Shown here piece by piece: positions 1-8,679 of a stretch of 64,000 bases of DNA. The first letter of the stretch is position 1. Every line of letters begins with the position of its first letter. The stretch covers positions 2,914,001 to 2,978,000 of the forward strand of contig NZ_BAAAPK010000001.1 in NCBI RefSeq assembly GCF_039531105.1, in the 5' to 3' direction. Position numbers and translations under genes: made by a program. Under the pieces are notes generated by a model. The model saw only the letters and a program-made list of their open reading frames with translations. It was not told the origin of the DNA and ran no database searches. The stretch is from Microbacterium lacus. Lineage in GTDB: Bacteria > Actinomycetota > Actinomycetes > Actinomycetales > Microbacteriaceae.

Positions 1-233
1 TGGTGTTCCTGCCGTTCCTGGCTGCGTTCATCTACCTGATCGCGCGGGGCCGCGGGATGACCGAGCGGCGAATCGCCGAGTCCAAGCAGGCTCAGGAGCA
101 GGCCAACGCGTACATCCGCGAAGTGGCCGGCACCTCGCCGACCTCCGAGATCGAGTCGGCCAAGAAGCTGCTGGATTCCGGCGCCATCACGCAGGCCGAG
201 TTCGACGCCCTGAAGGCCAAGGCACTCGCCTGA
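1..233 (+). CDS. SHOCT-domain membrane-anchored protein (5' end outside window)
   Basis: The visible 76 residues begin inside a hydrophobic stretch (FLPFLAAFIYLIARG, a probable membrane segment), continue with a short charged helix and end in a SHOCT domain (KKLLDSGAITQAEFDALKAK, the typical short C-terminal helical hairpin). The reading frame is open to the left edge of the window, so the true start and the rest of a PLDc_N-like membrane part are missing. The function of such proteins is not known; SHOCT segments are thought to mediate oligomerisation. A strong hairpin terminator follows directly. Confidence 0.7.
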   Translation, partial: VFLPFLAAFIYLIARGRGMTERRIAESKQAQEQANAYIREVAGTSPTSEIESAKKLLDSGAITQAEFDALKAKALA

Positions 234-243
234 TCAGACCCGT

Positions 244-278
244 CGTCCCCCGTGCCGCCTCGCCGCGCACGGGGGACG
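244..278. terminator. Bidirectional hairpin terminator
   Basis: An 11-bp perfect stem (244-254 with 268-278, CGTCCCCCGTG/CACGGGGGACG) with a 13-nt loop lies between two convergent genes and could end both transcripts. Confidence 0.7.
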
Positions 279-285
279 CCGTCGT

Positions 286-828
286 TCAGGGGGTTCTGAT
301 GAGCTCGTCGACCGTACGGACCTCCGCGTAGGCGCTGCCGAGCGCGGCGAGGAACGCCGCGTGGACGTCCGGGCCGGCCACGCGCGTGCCCGCGTATTCG
401 AGATCAGGGGCCGCGCACGCGTCACCCGCCACGGTCACGGAATACCCCAGATCGGATGCCGCCCGCACGGTCGCGTCGACGCACATGCTCGTCATCATCC
501 CGGCGACCACGAGAGAGGAACCCGCGGCGAGGTGGCCCTCGAGGTCGGTCTCGAGGAACGCGTTCGGGTGGTGCTTCGTGACCACGATCTCGTCGTCTGC
601 CGGGGCCACCGCCGGGTGCAGCTGAGCGCCCTCGGTTCCGGCGGCCAGGAATCCGGCATCCGCTTCGAGGCTCTCGTGACGCACGTGGATCACGGGAAGA
701 CCCCGGTCCCGGAACGCGCCGAGGAGCGCCGCGGCCCGCTCGGCCGCGGCCTCCGGCCCCACGAGCGGGAAGCGCCCGCCGGGGAAGTAGTCGCGCTGGA
801 TGTCGATGAGGATCAGGGTGTCGGGCAC
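286..828 (-). CDS. Isochorismatase-family cysteine hydrolase
   Basis: A 180-residue protein of the isochorismatase/nicotinamidase-like fold. The family catalytic triad is visible: Asp9 (LILIDIQ), Lys85 (VVTKHHPNAF) and Cys116 (GMMTSMCVDAT). The cis-peptide motif before the Cys and the length of about 180 are typical. Members hydrolyse amides such as nicotinamide or ureidoacrylate, or vinyl ethers; the substrate here cannot be told. The GTG at 828 is chosen because the family's hydrophobic first strand starts right after it, whereas longer versions of the frame add a basic, unrelated stretch. It lies just downstream of the LLM oxidoreductase in the same direction. Confidence 0.82.
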   Translation of the reverse strand: MPDTLILIDIQRDYFPGGRFPLVGPEAAAERAAALLGAFRDRGLPVIHVRHESLEADAGFLAAGTEGAQLHPAVAPADDEIVVTKHHPNAFLETDLEGHLAAGSSLVVAGMMTSMCVDATVRAASDLGYSVTVAGDACAAPDLEYAGTRVAGPDVHAAFLAALGSAYAEVRTVDELIRTP

Positions 829-853
829 GTGGGGAACCCTACTCCCCTGTCTC

Positions 854-1771
854 TCAGGCGAGCGCCGCGCCGAGCTCCGCCACCTGCTCCAGGTCGCGCA
901 TGTCCAGAAGCTGGAAGTAGATGCGATCGGCCCCCAGAGCGCCGAGTCGTGCGACCCGCTCGCCGATGTGCGCCGCATCGCCGCAGATCGTGGCTCCGGC
1001 GCGGAACTCCTCCAGCGAGCGGCCGGTCGCTGCGGCGCGGCGCTCGAGGACCCGCTCGTCGTCGCCGATGATCGTCGTCAGCGCGACCGAGAGCTTCAGG
1101 GTCGCAGGATCGCGATCCACCCGCTCGCACGCTTCACGGACGCGGGCGAAGGCCGTCGCGAGCTCGTCGTCGGGCAGGAAGCCGATGTTGAACTCCGTCG
1201 CGAACCGGGCGGCGATCGCGGGTGTCCGACGCGGACCGTTGCCACCGACGATCACAGGCACCGGTCGCTGCACGGGCTTGGGCAGCGCGGGCGAGTCCTC
1301 CAGCGTGTAGTGCTCCCCCGCGAAGTCGAACGTGGAGCCCGTCGGCGTCGCCCACAGTCCCGTGATGACCGCGAGCTGCTCCTCGAGGATCCCGAAGCGC
1401 TTCTCGGGGAACGGGATGCCGTACGCCCGGTGCTCGGCCTCGAACCAGCCGGTGCCCAGCCCGAGCTCGACGCGCCCGCCGGACATCGCGTCGACCTGCG
1501 CGACCTGGATCGCCAGTACGGCGGGGAGGCGATGGGTGGCCGACGACACGAGGGTCCCGAGGCGGATCCACTCCGTCTCGCGCGCAAGGCCCGCGAGCGT
1601 CGTCCATGCGTCGGTCGGACCCGGCAGCGGATCACCCGAGCCCATGCGCATGAAGTGATCTGACCGGAAGTACCCGTCGAAGCCGGCATGCTCGGTCGCC
1701 CGCGCGAAAGCGAGCTGGTCGTCGTAGCTGTACCCCTGCTGGGGCTCGGTGAAGGTGCAGTACTCCATCAC
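854..1771 (-). CDS. LLM-class F420-dependent oxidoreductase
   Basis: 305 residues with the luciferase-like TIM-barrel layout: an N-terminal strand (MEYCTFTEPQQ), the Ser-Asp-His region (FRSDHFMRMG), the conserved ATHRLPAVLAIQVAQVD helix and the GRVELGLGTGW motif, then the LPKPVQRPVPVIVGG segment typical of actinobacterial F420 enzymes of this class. These proteins move hydride between F420H2 (or FMNH2) and diverse small molecules in the cytosol; the substrate is unknown. Two ATGs stand next to each other at 1771 and 1768. It sits 25 nt upstream of the hydrolase on the same strand and probably shares its transcript. Confidence 0.85.
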   Translation of the reverse strand: MMEYCTFTEPQQGYSYDDQLAFARATEHAGFDGYFRSDHFMRMGSGDPLPGPTDAWTTLAGLARETEWIRLGTLVSSATHRLPAVLAIQVAQVDAMSGGRVELGLGTGWFEAEHRAYGIPFPEKRFGILEEQLAVITGLWATPTGSTFDFAGEHYTLEDSPALPKPVQRPVPVIVGGNGPRRTPAIAARFATEFNIGFLPDDELATAFARVREACERVDRDPATLKLSVALTTIIGDDERVLERRAAATGRSLEEFRAGATICGDAAHIGERVARLGALGADRIYFQLLDMRDLEQVAELGAALA

Positions 1772-1827
1772 CCCAGCCTGTCAGAGGGCTCGCCCGCCGA
1801 CGGACGCGACCATCCCCCGGACGAAGA

Positions 1828-1848
1828 AACGCCCCACGAGGGGGCGTT
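1828..1848 (-). terminator. Hairpin terminator next to a tRNA-end-like sequence
   Basis: An 8-bp stem (AACGCCCC, 1828-1835, with GGGGCGTT, 1841-1848) is followed on the minus strand by a T-rich TTCTTCG tail. It resembles the terminator behind tRNA-Met at 8643-8679 and abuts a 13-nt copy of that tRNA's 3' end, yet no tRNA is present here. Confidence 0.45.
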
Positions 1849-1977
1849 CATTCTGTAGCGGGAGCGGCGCTCGGCGCAGTTCGCAGGTGATCCTGCAGAA
1901 GTCCGGCGTCGAATACTCTGGCAACTGCACTTCGGGGGTGGTCGAAGCGTCCTGGTCAGTCATGTCTGATCGTCGGT

Positions 1978-2003
1978 CAGCGCAACCCTCGAGCGTTGCG
2001 CTG
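1978..2003 (-). terminator. Putative terminator of the sugar ABC operon
   Basis: An 8-bp inverted repeat (CAGCGCAA/TTGCGCTG, loop 10 nt) lies 20 nt past the stop of the permease gene. No clear T-tract follows, so the call is tentative. The rest of 1772-2022 shows no gene I can support. Confidence 0.35.
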
Positions 2004-2022
2004 CCCGGCGATCGCTCGCGGC

Positions 2023-3048
2023 TTAGCCGGCGGGTTGTTGGGCGGGGGTTTGGGTGGTGATGTCGTTTTTGGTTTTGCCTCGTTTGAGCATGGGCCAGTC
2101 TTTGGCGGATTGGTCGAGGGCGACGGCGATGATGACGACGAGGCCGGTGACGATCTGTTCGTAGAAGCTGGGGACGTTCAGGAGCACGAGTCCGTTGGTG
2201 AGGGCGCCGAGGATGAGGGCGCCGACGAGGGTGCCGGCGATGCGTCCTTCGCCGCCCATCAGGTTCGCTCCGCCGATGACGGCTGCGGCGATCGCGGTGA
2301 GGAGGTAGGGGCTGCCGCCTTCTGTCTGTGCGGCGTTGATGCGGGCGACGAGGATGAGGCCGGCGAGGCCGGCCAGTCCGCCGGAGAGTGCGTAGACGGC
2401 GATCTTGACCCGGTTGACTCGGATGCCGGAGAGCCATGCGGTTTCCTCGCTGCCGCCGACGGCGATCACGTTTTCGCCGAAGACGGTGCGTCGCAGCAGG
2501 AACCAGCTGAGGATGCCGACGGCGGCGACGATGAGAATCATCACGGGGACGCCGCCGATGTAGCTGTTGAGCATCAGCACGAACTCGGGCGGGATGTTGT
2601 AGACGGGCTTCCCATCGGTGGTGACGTAGGCAAGGCCCTGGAACACGCTCATCGTGCCGAGAGTGGCGATGAAAGGCGGCAGCTTGAGGCGTGTGATCAG
2701 GAGCCCGTTCGCGGTGCCGCAGGCGAGTCCGACGAGGATGCCGATCAAGAGCGCGAGAATCGGGGCAACGCCGCCGCTGACCATGAACGTGGCCGCGACG
2801 ATTCCCACCAGGCTGGCGATCGAGCCGACCGAGAGGTCGATACCGCCGGTGATGATGACGAAGGTGACACCGAGGCCGATGATCGCGTTGATGCTGGCGG
2901 CGACGGCGATGTCACGGAGGTTCCCGATCGTGAGGAACGACGGGCTGAGGATGCCGAAGACGACGAAGATGATGATCGCAGCGCCGAAGATGCCGAGGGT
3001 CTGGACGTTGACGCGTGGTCGGCGTCGACCGGTGGTGGGAGTGCTCAT
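2023..3048 (-). CDS. Ribose-type sugar ABC transporter permease
   Basis: 341 residues, very hydrophobic, with about ten predicted membrane segments and the BPD_transp_2 family landmarks: the GIDLSVGSIASL motif near residue 75, the ANGLLITRLKLPPFIATLG segment and the late GGEGRIAGTLVGALILG loop. This is the channel subunit of a carbohydrate uptake (CUT2) transporter, homologous to RbsC. The start at 3048 is taken because it overlaps the ATPase stop (ATGA), and the 90 residues before it are arginine-rich and unlike the family. It is the last gene of a minus-strand operon with ATPase, binding protein and dehydrogenase. The sugar itself is unknown. Confidence 0.88.
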   Translation of the reverse strand: MSTPTTGRRRPRVNVQTLGIFGAAIIIFVVFGILSPSFLTIGNLRDIAVAASINAIIGLGVTFVIITGGIDLSVGSIASLVGIVAATFMVSGGVAPILALLIGILVGLACGTANGLLITRLKLPPFIATLGTMSVFQGLAYVTTDGKPVYNIPPEFVLMLNSYIGGVPVMILIVAAVGILSWFLLRRTVFGENVIAVGGSEETAWLSGIRVNRVKIAVYALSGGLAGLAGLILVARINAAQTEGGSPYLLTAIAAAVIGGANLMGGEGRIAGTLVGALILGALTNGLVLLNVPSFYEQIVTGLVVIIAVALDQSAKDWPMLKRGKTKNDITTQTPAQQPAG

Positions 3049-4544
3049 TGGGTTCCTTCCGCGACGCCCATAGCGGCGGCTACGAGGGTCTGTTCGTTGA
3101 TGTCGGTTCCTTCGAAGGAACCGACGAAGCGGCCGGCGCGCATGACGAGCACGCGGTCGCTGAGGGAGATGATCTCGGGGAGATCGGATGACACGACGAT
3201 GATCGAGTTGCCTTCGGAGGCCAGCCGATCGATGAGCCGATAGATCTCGATGCGACCGCCGACGTCCACGCCCTTGGTGGGCTCGTCGAAGAGGTAGACC
3301 GTCGCTCCGCGCCAAGTCCATTTCGCGATCACGAGCTTCTGCTGGTTGCCGCCGGAGAACTGGCGGGCATTCAACTTGACGTTCGCGGGGCGCAGCGACA
3401 TTCCCTGCGTCTGAATCGTGGCGGTGTCGATCTCACGCTTCTTGCTCACGATCGGGCCCACGGCGTGGAACTGTCGATCGGCGGTCATCGCGATGTTCGC
3501 GTATGCCGGGATCTGCAGCACGAGGCCTTGACGCTTGCGCTCTTCCGGGATGAACGCGATGCCGGCGGTGCGACTGGTGTGCGGGTCCACGACTCGGTGC
3601 GGCGTGCCGTCGATGGTGATGTGACCGGCGCTGCCCGCGTCGGCGTGGACGATCGCGCGGAGGAGTTCGGTCCGGCCCGATCCGACCAGACCGGCGATCC
3701 CGACCACTTCCCCGGCACGAGCAGTCAATTGCAGGGGGGCGGGATGACGTGGGTGACGGATGTCCTTCGCTTCGAAACGGACCGGGGCGTCCGCCTTCAC
3801 GGGGTGCTCGCGGGTGAACGCGAGCAGCTCTCGCCCGACCATCTTCTGCACGATCTCGTGTTCGCTGGTCTCGCTGATCTCCGCGCGGAACGCGGTCTTC
3901 CCATCGCGGAGCACCACGACGCTGTCAGAGACCCGCATCACTTCAGGCATCTTGTGTGAGACGAACAGCACCGCGACTTCACGTTCCTGAACGATCTCAC
4001 GCACCCTTTCCAGCACGTGCACGGCATTGTGCTCGAGCATGCTCGTGGTCGGCTCGTCCAACGCGATGATCTTCGCGCCGAACGCGAACGACCGCGCGAT
4101 CGTCAACGCCTGACGTTCCGCCGGGCTGAGTGCCGATACCGGAGTTGAAGGGGTCATCTCGAACCCCATCCGCTTCAAATCGGCGATCACACCCGAGACC
4201 GCGTCCGGCGTGTCACGACGCTGAGCCCGGGACTTGCCGAGCGTGACGTTCTGAGCAACGGTCAGCTGCGGGACCACGGCGGGTTCCTGCTGGGCGATGA
4301 CGATCCCGTCGGCCAGCGCCCGGCGCGGGGAGTACTCCTCGCGCCGGACGCCGTCGATGGTGATCGAACCGCGATCCGGAGTGAGCGACCCACCCAGGAT
4401 CCCCAGGAGCGTGCTCTTGCCCGCTCCGTTCTCGCCGGCGATGGTGCAGATCTCTCCGGCCTTGACCTCGAAGGTCACCCCATCCAGTGCGCGAACCCCG
4501 GGAAAGCTCTTCGCAATGTCCTCGAGCTGCAGCAGTGCATCCAT
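3045..4544 (-). CDS. Sugar ABC transporter ATP-binding protein (two ATPase domains)
   Basis: 499 residues with two tandem ATPase domains, as in RbsA/MglA. The first has Walker A GENGAGKST (37-45), a signature LSPAERQALTIARS and Walker B IIALDEPT. The second has a degenerate P-loop (GLVGSGRTELL) and the signature FSGGNQQKLVIAKW with YLFDEPT. Degeneration of the second P-loop is usual in this family. It powers import through the adjacent permease. The start at 4544 has a GAGGTGATCGAA leader that serves as ribosome binding site; a longer frame upstream lacks family similarity. It overlaps the permease by four bases. Confidence 0.9.
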   Translation of the reverse strand: MDALLQLEDIAKSFPGVRALDGVTFEVKAGEICTIAGENGAGKSTLLGILGGSLTPDRGSITIDGVRREEYSPRRALADGIVIAQQEPAVVPQLTVAQNVTLGKSRAQRRDTPDAVSGVIADLKRMGFEMTPSTPVSALSPAERQALTIARSFAFGAKIIALDEPTTSMLEHNAVHVLERVREIVQEREVAVLFVSHKMPEVMRVSDSVVVLRDGKTAFRAEISETSEHEIVQKMVGRELLAFTREHPVKADAPVRFEAKDIRHPRHPAPLQLTARAGEVVGIAGLVGSGRTELLRAIVHADAGSAGHITIDGTPHRVVDPHTSRTAGIAFIPEERKRQGLVLQIPAYANIAMTADRQFHAVGPIVSKKREIDTATIQTQGMSLRPANVKLNARQFSGGNQQKLVIAKWTWRGATVYLFDEPTKGVDVGGRIEIYRLIDRLASEGNSIIVVSSDLPEIISLSDRVLVMRAGRFVGSFEGTDINEQTLVAAAMGVAEGTQ

Positions 4545-4581
4545 TTCGATCACCTCGTTGTCTCGAAACCTGGGCTGCCGG

Positions 4582-5637
4582 TTACGGCATACCCTCGGCG
4601 TAATCGGCGACGTTCTCGGAATCGATGATGAAAGCCGGAACTTCAATCCACCCGGGAACCTCTTCGCCGGCAAGCAGCCAGAGGCCGACATCGACGCCCG
4701 CCGCGCCCTCCTGACCGGGCTTCTGGCTCACCGTCGCCGTGATCCGCCCATTCTGGATCTCGGTCTTTGCCTGCGGGATCCCGTCGGTCCCCACGATCAA
4801 GACCTCACCGGTCTTCCCTGCCCGCTCCACCGCGGTGGCAACGCCCAGCGCCATCCCGTCGTTCTGCACGTAGAACGCCTTCAGATCCGGGTTTGCCGTC
4901 AGCATCGTCGTCGCGATGTCCTGAGCCTTGGTCTGGTCCCAGTTCGCCGTCGCCGACGCCACCAACTCGAGGTTCGGGTGCTCAGCCAGACCCTCCTTGA
5001 AGCCCTCACCCCGGTTCAGCGCGTTCGAGGACCCAGGATCGCCCTCGACCATCGCAACCTGGCCTCCCTCCGGCAGCTTCTGCGCGATGTAGTCCGCAGC
5101 CGTGCGACCTGTGGTCAGCGAGTCAGGACCGGAATACACCACGCCGGGCAGAGTGCCCTTCGCATCGTTCAGCACGATCGCGGGAACACCCGCAGCCAGC
5201 GCTTCCGTGAAAACAGAGTCCAGCCCCGTCGCCGAGATAGGCGACGCCAATAGCACTGTGCAGCCCTGAGTCAACGCACCCTTGGCCTTATCGAGCTGCT
5301 CCGTGATCGAGGCCTCGTCATTGACGGCGAAGATCTGCACCTCCGCACCCAACTCCTTCGCACGATCCTCAACACCCGACGCCACGAACGACCAATACTC
5401 GTTCGACAGCGTCCGCGTCACATAACAAACCTTCGCGCCATCCGGAACCGACGGGTCCCCCAACGAATCGAGGACATCCTCATACGGCCGGACCTCATCC
5501 GCCTGCACAAGAGAGACGACGTCGGAGCCCTCAGCGGACCCCCCACCACCGTCAGGCGAAGCGGAACAGCCGACGACGCTGACGCCCAGCGCAGCAACAG
5601 CGAGAGCAGCGACCGTTAGTCGGGTAGTGCGGGTCAT
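4582..5637 (-). CDS. Sugar ABC transporter substrate-binding lipoprotein
   Basis: A lipoprotein of about 351 residues: short basic N-terminus, hydrophobic stretch and lipobox VVGC, followed by a Gly/Ser-rich linker and a periplasmic-binding-protein fold of the ribose/LacI type (Peripla_BP_4; for example KVCYVTRTLSNEYW and VLLASPISATGLDS). It is anchored outside the membrane and delivers the sugar to the adjacent permease and ATPase. ATGs at 5652, 5643 and 5637 are in frame; 5637 is preferred because GAAAGG lies 7 nt before it. The ATPase starts 37 nt downstream. In this window it is one of three transporter binding proteins. Confidence 0.88.
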   Translation of the reverse strand: MTRTTRLTVAALAVAALGVSVVGCSASPDGGGGSAEGSDVVSLVQADEVRPYEDVLDSLGDPSVPDGAKVCYVTRTLSNEYWSFVASGVEDRAKELGAEVQIFAVNDEASITEQLDKAKGALTQGCTVLLASPISATGLDSVFTEALAAGVPAIVLNDAKGTLPGVVYSGPDSLTTGRTAADYIAQKLPEGGQVAMVEGDPGSSNALNRGEGFKEGLAEHPNLELVASATANWDQTKAQDIATTMLTANPDLKAFYVQNDGMALGVATAVERAGKTGEVLIVGTDGIPQAKTEIQNGRITATVSQKPGQEGAAGVDVGLWLLAGEEVPGWIEVPAFIIDSENVADYAEGMP

Positions 5638-5688
5638 TCTCATACCTTTCATCTTTGTAAGGAGGGTGTTCAGGTCGGGTGTCGCAGG

Positions 5689-7029
5689 CTAAGCCGACAC
5701 GAAGAGGGCTTCGGTTTCGCGTCGAAGTTCGAGCGCTGTCGTAAGGGAGTCGTCCATCTTCACGTCATCCCAGTTGACGATCTCGCCCTTCGGGACATCA
5801 CGGACCAGCTCGACGTGGTGGGCGAGCGCGACGGGCAACGCGTGCGTCGAAGTCGAGCGGGCAGCTGACACGAGCTTGCCCCAGACGGTGTAACCGCCCT
5901 CACCGTCGAGGAACTCGCCAGCGGTCAGGTCGCGTTTGGCGGTGGCGACGACATCGGCGTAGAAGCCGACCGGGGATCCGGTCGCGACGCCGCGAATGGC
6001 CGCATTGGCGATCGAGATGTTCAACTCGAGCCCGACGTAGTGGTACGGCCGGTAGAGAGCGGCGTACTGCCCGCTGGGGTCCGGGTGCCAGGGGTACTCG
6101 ACAAAGCAATCGGCGACATATGCATTCGTCGCTTTGACCACAACGAACACGCCCTCTTGGGTGTTGTGGGGGATCCAGTCGCCCTCGCGCGTAACGCTGG
6201 ACATCACATCAACACTGCCTTCGTGGGCGAGCACCCCTCCCGTAGACGCCGGTCGGCAGATCGTCGCGATCTGCTCGACGTCGCCGGGAGTGAAGGTCAG
6301 CCCTTCGTCCGAGGGGACGAGCGCCGCCGCGTTCGCAACGGCCGCCATTTCGATCGCCGCCTTCGTTCCGTCGCGGAACGACGTGTGCATGTAGGGGTTG
6401 AGCTGACCGGAGTCGGTGAGCTCCTTGGAGAACTCCCAGTTCTCCCAGACGTTGTCCGGATTCATCTCGTGGTAGTGCGACAGGTACTTGGCTCCCTTGC
6501 CCGCGCAGACCACGTCGAATCCGGACGTGCGGGCCCAGTCCACCAACTCCATGATCAGGGCAGGCTGGTCTCCGTACGCCATCGAGTACACAACACCGGC
6601 CTGCTCGGCGCGTCGCGCCAGCGCCGGGCCGGCGAGCGCATCGGCCTCCACCGTGACCATGATGATGTGCTGCGTCGCGGCGAACGCGCGCAGGGCGTGA
6701 TCGATCCCGACGATGGGATTTCCGGTCGCTTCGACGATCACGTCGATGTCGCCGCGGAAGAGCTCGGCCGATGAGCCGACGATGGCGGTCGTACGGTGCT
6801 CGAGCGCGTCCGCGACCGAGTCTGCGATCAGCGAGTCCGGCCACCCGGCGAGGGCGAATGCGTTGCGGGCTCGCTCGACGTTGATGTCGGCCACGGCGGC
6901 AACGTGAATGCCCGGAATGTTTCGCGCCTGGGCGAGGTACATGTTCCCGAAGCGTCCCGCGCCGATGAGACCGACGCGAATGGGCCGCCCGTCGGCCTCG
7001 CGCTGGGTCAGTTGATGGTGAAGGTTCAT
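5689..7029 (-). CDS. NAD(P)-dependent oxidoreductase of the homoserine-dehydrogenase-like/SAF family
   Basis: 446 residues. The N-terminal Rossmann domain starts VGLIGAGRFGNMYLAQA (GxGxxG near residue 22), followed by a catalytic part with GKGAKYLSHYHEMNPDNVWE and a C-terminal SAF-like domain (KRDLTAGEFLDGEGGYTVWG). This matches the group annotated as predicted homoserine dehydrogenase with a SAF domain (COG4091). Its place as first gene of a sugar ABC operon with a LacI repressor points to oxidation of a sugar or polyol rather than to amino acid synthesis; that is inference. The start at 7029 is set by GGGAGAAATTAGAG upstream. A LacI-type operator lies in its promoter. Confidence 0.75.
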   Translation of the reverse strand: MNLHHQLTQREADGRPIRVGLIGAGRFGNMYLAQARNIPGIHVAAVADINVERARNAFALAGWPDSLIADSVADALEHRTTAIVGSSAELFRGDIDVIVEATGNPIVGIDHALRAFAATQHIIMVTVEADALAGPALARRAEQAGVVYSMAYGDQPALIMELVDWARTSGFDVVCAGKGAKYLSHYHEMNPDNVWENWEFSKELTDSGQLNPYMHTSFRDGTKAAIEMAAVANAAALVPSDEGLTFTPGDVEQIATICRPASTGGVLAHEGSVDVMSSVTREGDWIPHNTQEGVFVVVKATNAYVADCFVEYPWHPDPSGQYAALYRPYHYVGLELNISIANAAIRGVATGSPVGFYADVVATAKRDLTAGEFLDGEGGYTVWGKLVSAARSTSTHALPVALAHHVELVRDVPKGEIVNWDDVKMDDSLTTALELRRETEALFVSA

Positions 7030-7102
7030 CTCTAATTTCTCCCTCGTTCGACCCTGACGAGGAAGGCCGCTGATGCGGTGGACGTCGGTGTCGAGAAGCG
7101 AT

Positions 7103-7124
7103 AAAGTGGTAACGGTTCCACTTT
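7103..7124. promoter_or_regulatory. LacI-type operator between the sugar operon and its repressor
   Basis: Inverted arms AAAGTGG/CCACTTT surround a CG-centred core (GGTAACGGTTCC), the usual shape of a LacI-family site. A second pair, AGTGGT (7105) and ACCACT (7128), overlaps it. It lies 74-95 nt upstream of the dehydrogenase start and upstream of the divergent repressor gene, so autoregulation is likely. Confidence 0.6.
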
Positions 7125-7218
7125 TGTACCACTCCGATTTACGCACCGTCAAGGACCGAGCCGAAACTCGGTGTCGGATGAGCCTCGCTAGCATGGCGGA
7201 CACGATGGGAGGATCGCG

Positions 7219-8259
7219 ATGAGGAAGCAGCCGACGATCCGGGACGTCGCTTCTGCCGCGGGTGTGTCCGTCGCCGTCGTGTCCCGGGTCATCAACGAAG
7301 GGACCGGCCCCGTCGCTGCGAAGACGCGCGACAAGGTGATGGAGACGATCGAGGAACTCGGTTTCCGCCCGCGCGCGGCGGCTCGGAGCCTGGTCAGCGG
7401 TACGACGACCATCGGCCTGATCGTGACCGACCTCGAGAATCCCTTCTTCGCGCGGTTGGCCGACCGGGTCGTATGGGAAGCGCGGGGCGCAGGACTGCAG
7501 GTGCAGCTCATGACGACACAGGAGGACGCACAGCTCGAGCGGGAGATCCTGGATCGCCTCCAGGATCGGTCGGTGGCGGGGATCATCGCCACACCGACGG
7601 GTGCGAACGTGGACAAGTGGCATCGGCTTTTGGATCTGGGAGTGCCGATCACATTCGTGGACCGGGCGATCCGCGACCTGCCGATCGATGTCGTCCGCAT
7701 CGAGAACGTGACCTCCTCACAGGAGGCCACGGACCACCTGCTCGACCTCGGCCACGAGCGCATCGCGTTGATCTCCGGCCCATCGACGACGACAACCGGA
7801 GCGGAGCGCGTCGACGGCTACCGCCGCGCCCTCGAGGCACGCGCCATCGCATACCGCAGCGAGCTGGTGCACTCGGTGCGCTTCCGTGGCGACGCAGGCG
7901 CGGACGCCGTCGGGTCGCTCCTGGACCTGCGAGAGCCTCCGACCGCTCTCATCGTGGCGAATACCGCGCAGGTCAGAAACGCCCTTCGGCGACTGGCTCA
8001 GACGAGGATCGCCATCCCGGAGGACCTTTCCGTCGTGGTCTTCGACGACAATCCCTGGACCGAACTCGTGAGCCCTCCGCTCAGCGTCGTGCGCCCCCCC
8101 ACGAGCATGCTGGCGGTGCACGCTCTCGAACTCGTCTCTGCGCGCCTGCGCGGCCGGGTCACCGACGAGCCGCGGACGATCTCCGTCCCGGCCGAGTTCG
8201 TGGCACGCTCGAGTACCGTCACCATCACACCGAACCCCTGGAGGGCACCCCACTCATGA
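7219..8259 (+). CDS. LacI-family transcriptional repressor
   Basis: 346 residues. The N-terminal helix-turn-helix and hinge (TIRDVASAAGVSVAVVSRVI, residues 6-25, then GFRPRAAARSL) are classical LacI. A sugar-sensing periplasmic-binding-like domain follows (TIGLIVTDLENPFFARLAD and HERIALISGP). The start has GGGAGGATCGCG just before it. It is divergent from the sugar dehydrogenase and ABC operon and most likely represses that operon, with the transported sugar or a derivative as inducer. It overlaps the next gene by four bases (ATGA). Confidence 0.88.
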   Translation: MRKQPTIRDVASAAGVSVAVVSRVINEGTGPVAAKTRDKVMETIEELGFRPRAAARSLVSGTTTIGLIVTDLENPFFARLADRVVWEARGAGLQVQLMTTQEDAQLEREILDRLQDRSVAGIIATPTGANVDKWHRLLDLGVPITFVDRAIRDLPIDVVRIENVTSSQEATDHLLDLGHERIALISGPSTTTTGAERVDGYRRALEARAIAYRSELVHSVRFRGDAGADAVGSLLDLREPPTALIVANTAQVRNALRRLAQTRIAIPEDLSVVVFDDNPWTELVSPPLSVVRPPTSMLAVHALELVSARLRGRVTDEPRTISVPAEFVARSSTVTITPNPWRAPHS

Positions 8260-8570
8260 CAGATGTGATTGTCACCGCCGTGTTCCACGCATCCGCTGGC
8301 GCCAAGGAGCGCTTGCTCGCGGCACTGCGTGCGGCGATCCCGAGCGTCCACGCCGAGCCTGGGTGCGTCCTCTATGCGATTCACGACGCCGACGATGACT
8401 CGATCGTCATGATCGAGAAGTGGACGTCGCGCGCCGCACTCGACGCGCACGCTGCAGGACCCGCCGTCGAGCGTCTGAACGAACTGATCGCTCCGCACCT
8501 GGACCGTCCGGTCGCTGTCACCACGATGCTTCCGCTCGCGGCAGGAACCACCTCACAAGGCATTCTCTGA
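8256..8570 (+). CDS. Antibiotic biosynthesis monooxygenase (ABM) family protein
   Basis: A 104-residue ferredoxin-like ABM domain: VIVTAVFHASAGAKERLLAAL, a central EPGCVLYAIHDADDD strand and the EKWTSRAALDAHAAGPAV helix, which is characteristic. ABM proteins are small cytosolic dimers; many act as cofactor-less quinone or haem monooxygenases or as L-rhamnose-mutarotase-like enzymes. Being translationally coupled to the LacI repressor (ATGA at 8256) suggests a role with the sugar operon. GGAGGG lies 10 nt before the start. A strong terminator follows about 70 nt later. Confidence 0.82.
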   Translation: MTDVIVTAVFHASAGAKERLLAALRAAIPSVHAEPGCVLYAIHDADDDSIVMIEKWTSRAALDAHAAGPAVERLNELIAPHLDRPVAVTTMLPLAAGTTSQGIL

Positions 8571-8642
8571 GTCCGGTTTCGGCGCCGGCAGACTGCGCGT
8601 GCGGAGCGCGATGCCGCCCAAACCGTGCTGACCACCCTGCGA

Positions 8643-8679
8643 CGAACGAAGAGGCCCCACAAGGGGGCCTCTTCGTTCG
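8643..8679. terminator. Strong bidirectional terminator behind tRNA-Met
   Basis: A perfect 16-bp stem (8643-8658 with 8664-8679) with a 5-nt loop directly touches the 3' end of tRNA-Met. It can end the tRNA transcript and also the converging ABM gene transcript. Confidence 0.88.

Noticed and set aside
1772..2022. Possible small protein on the minus strand ending near 1781
   Set aside because: Its frame runs through a terminator hairpin and a tRNA-end-like sequence, has no family similarity and no convincing ribosome binding site.
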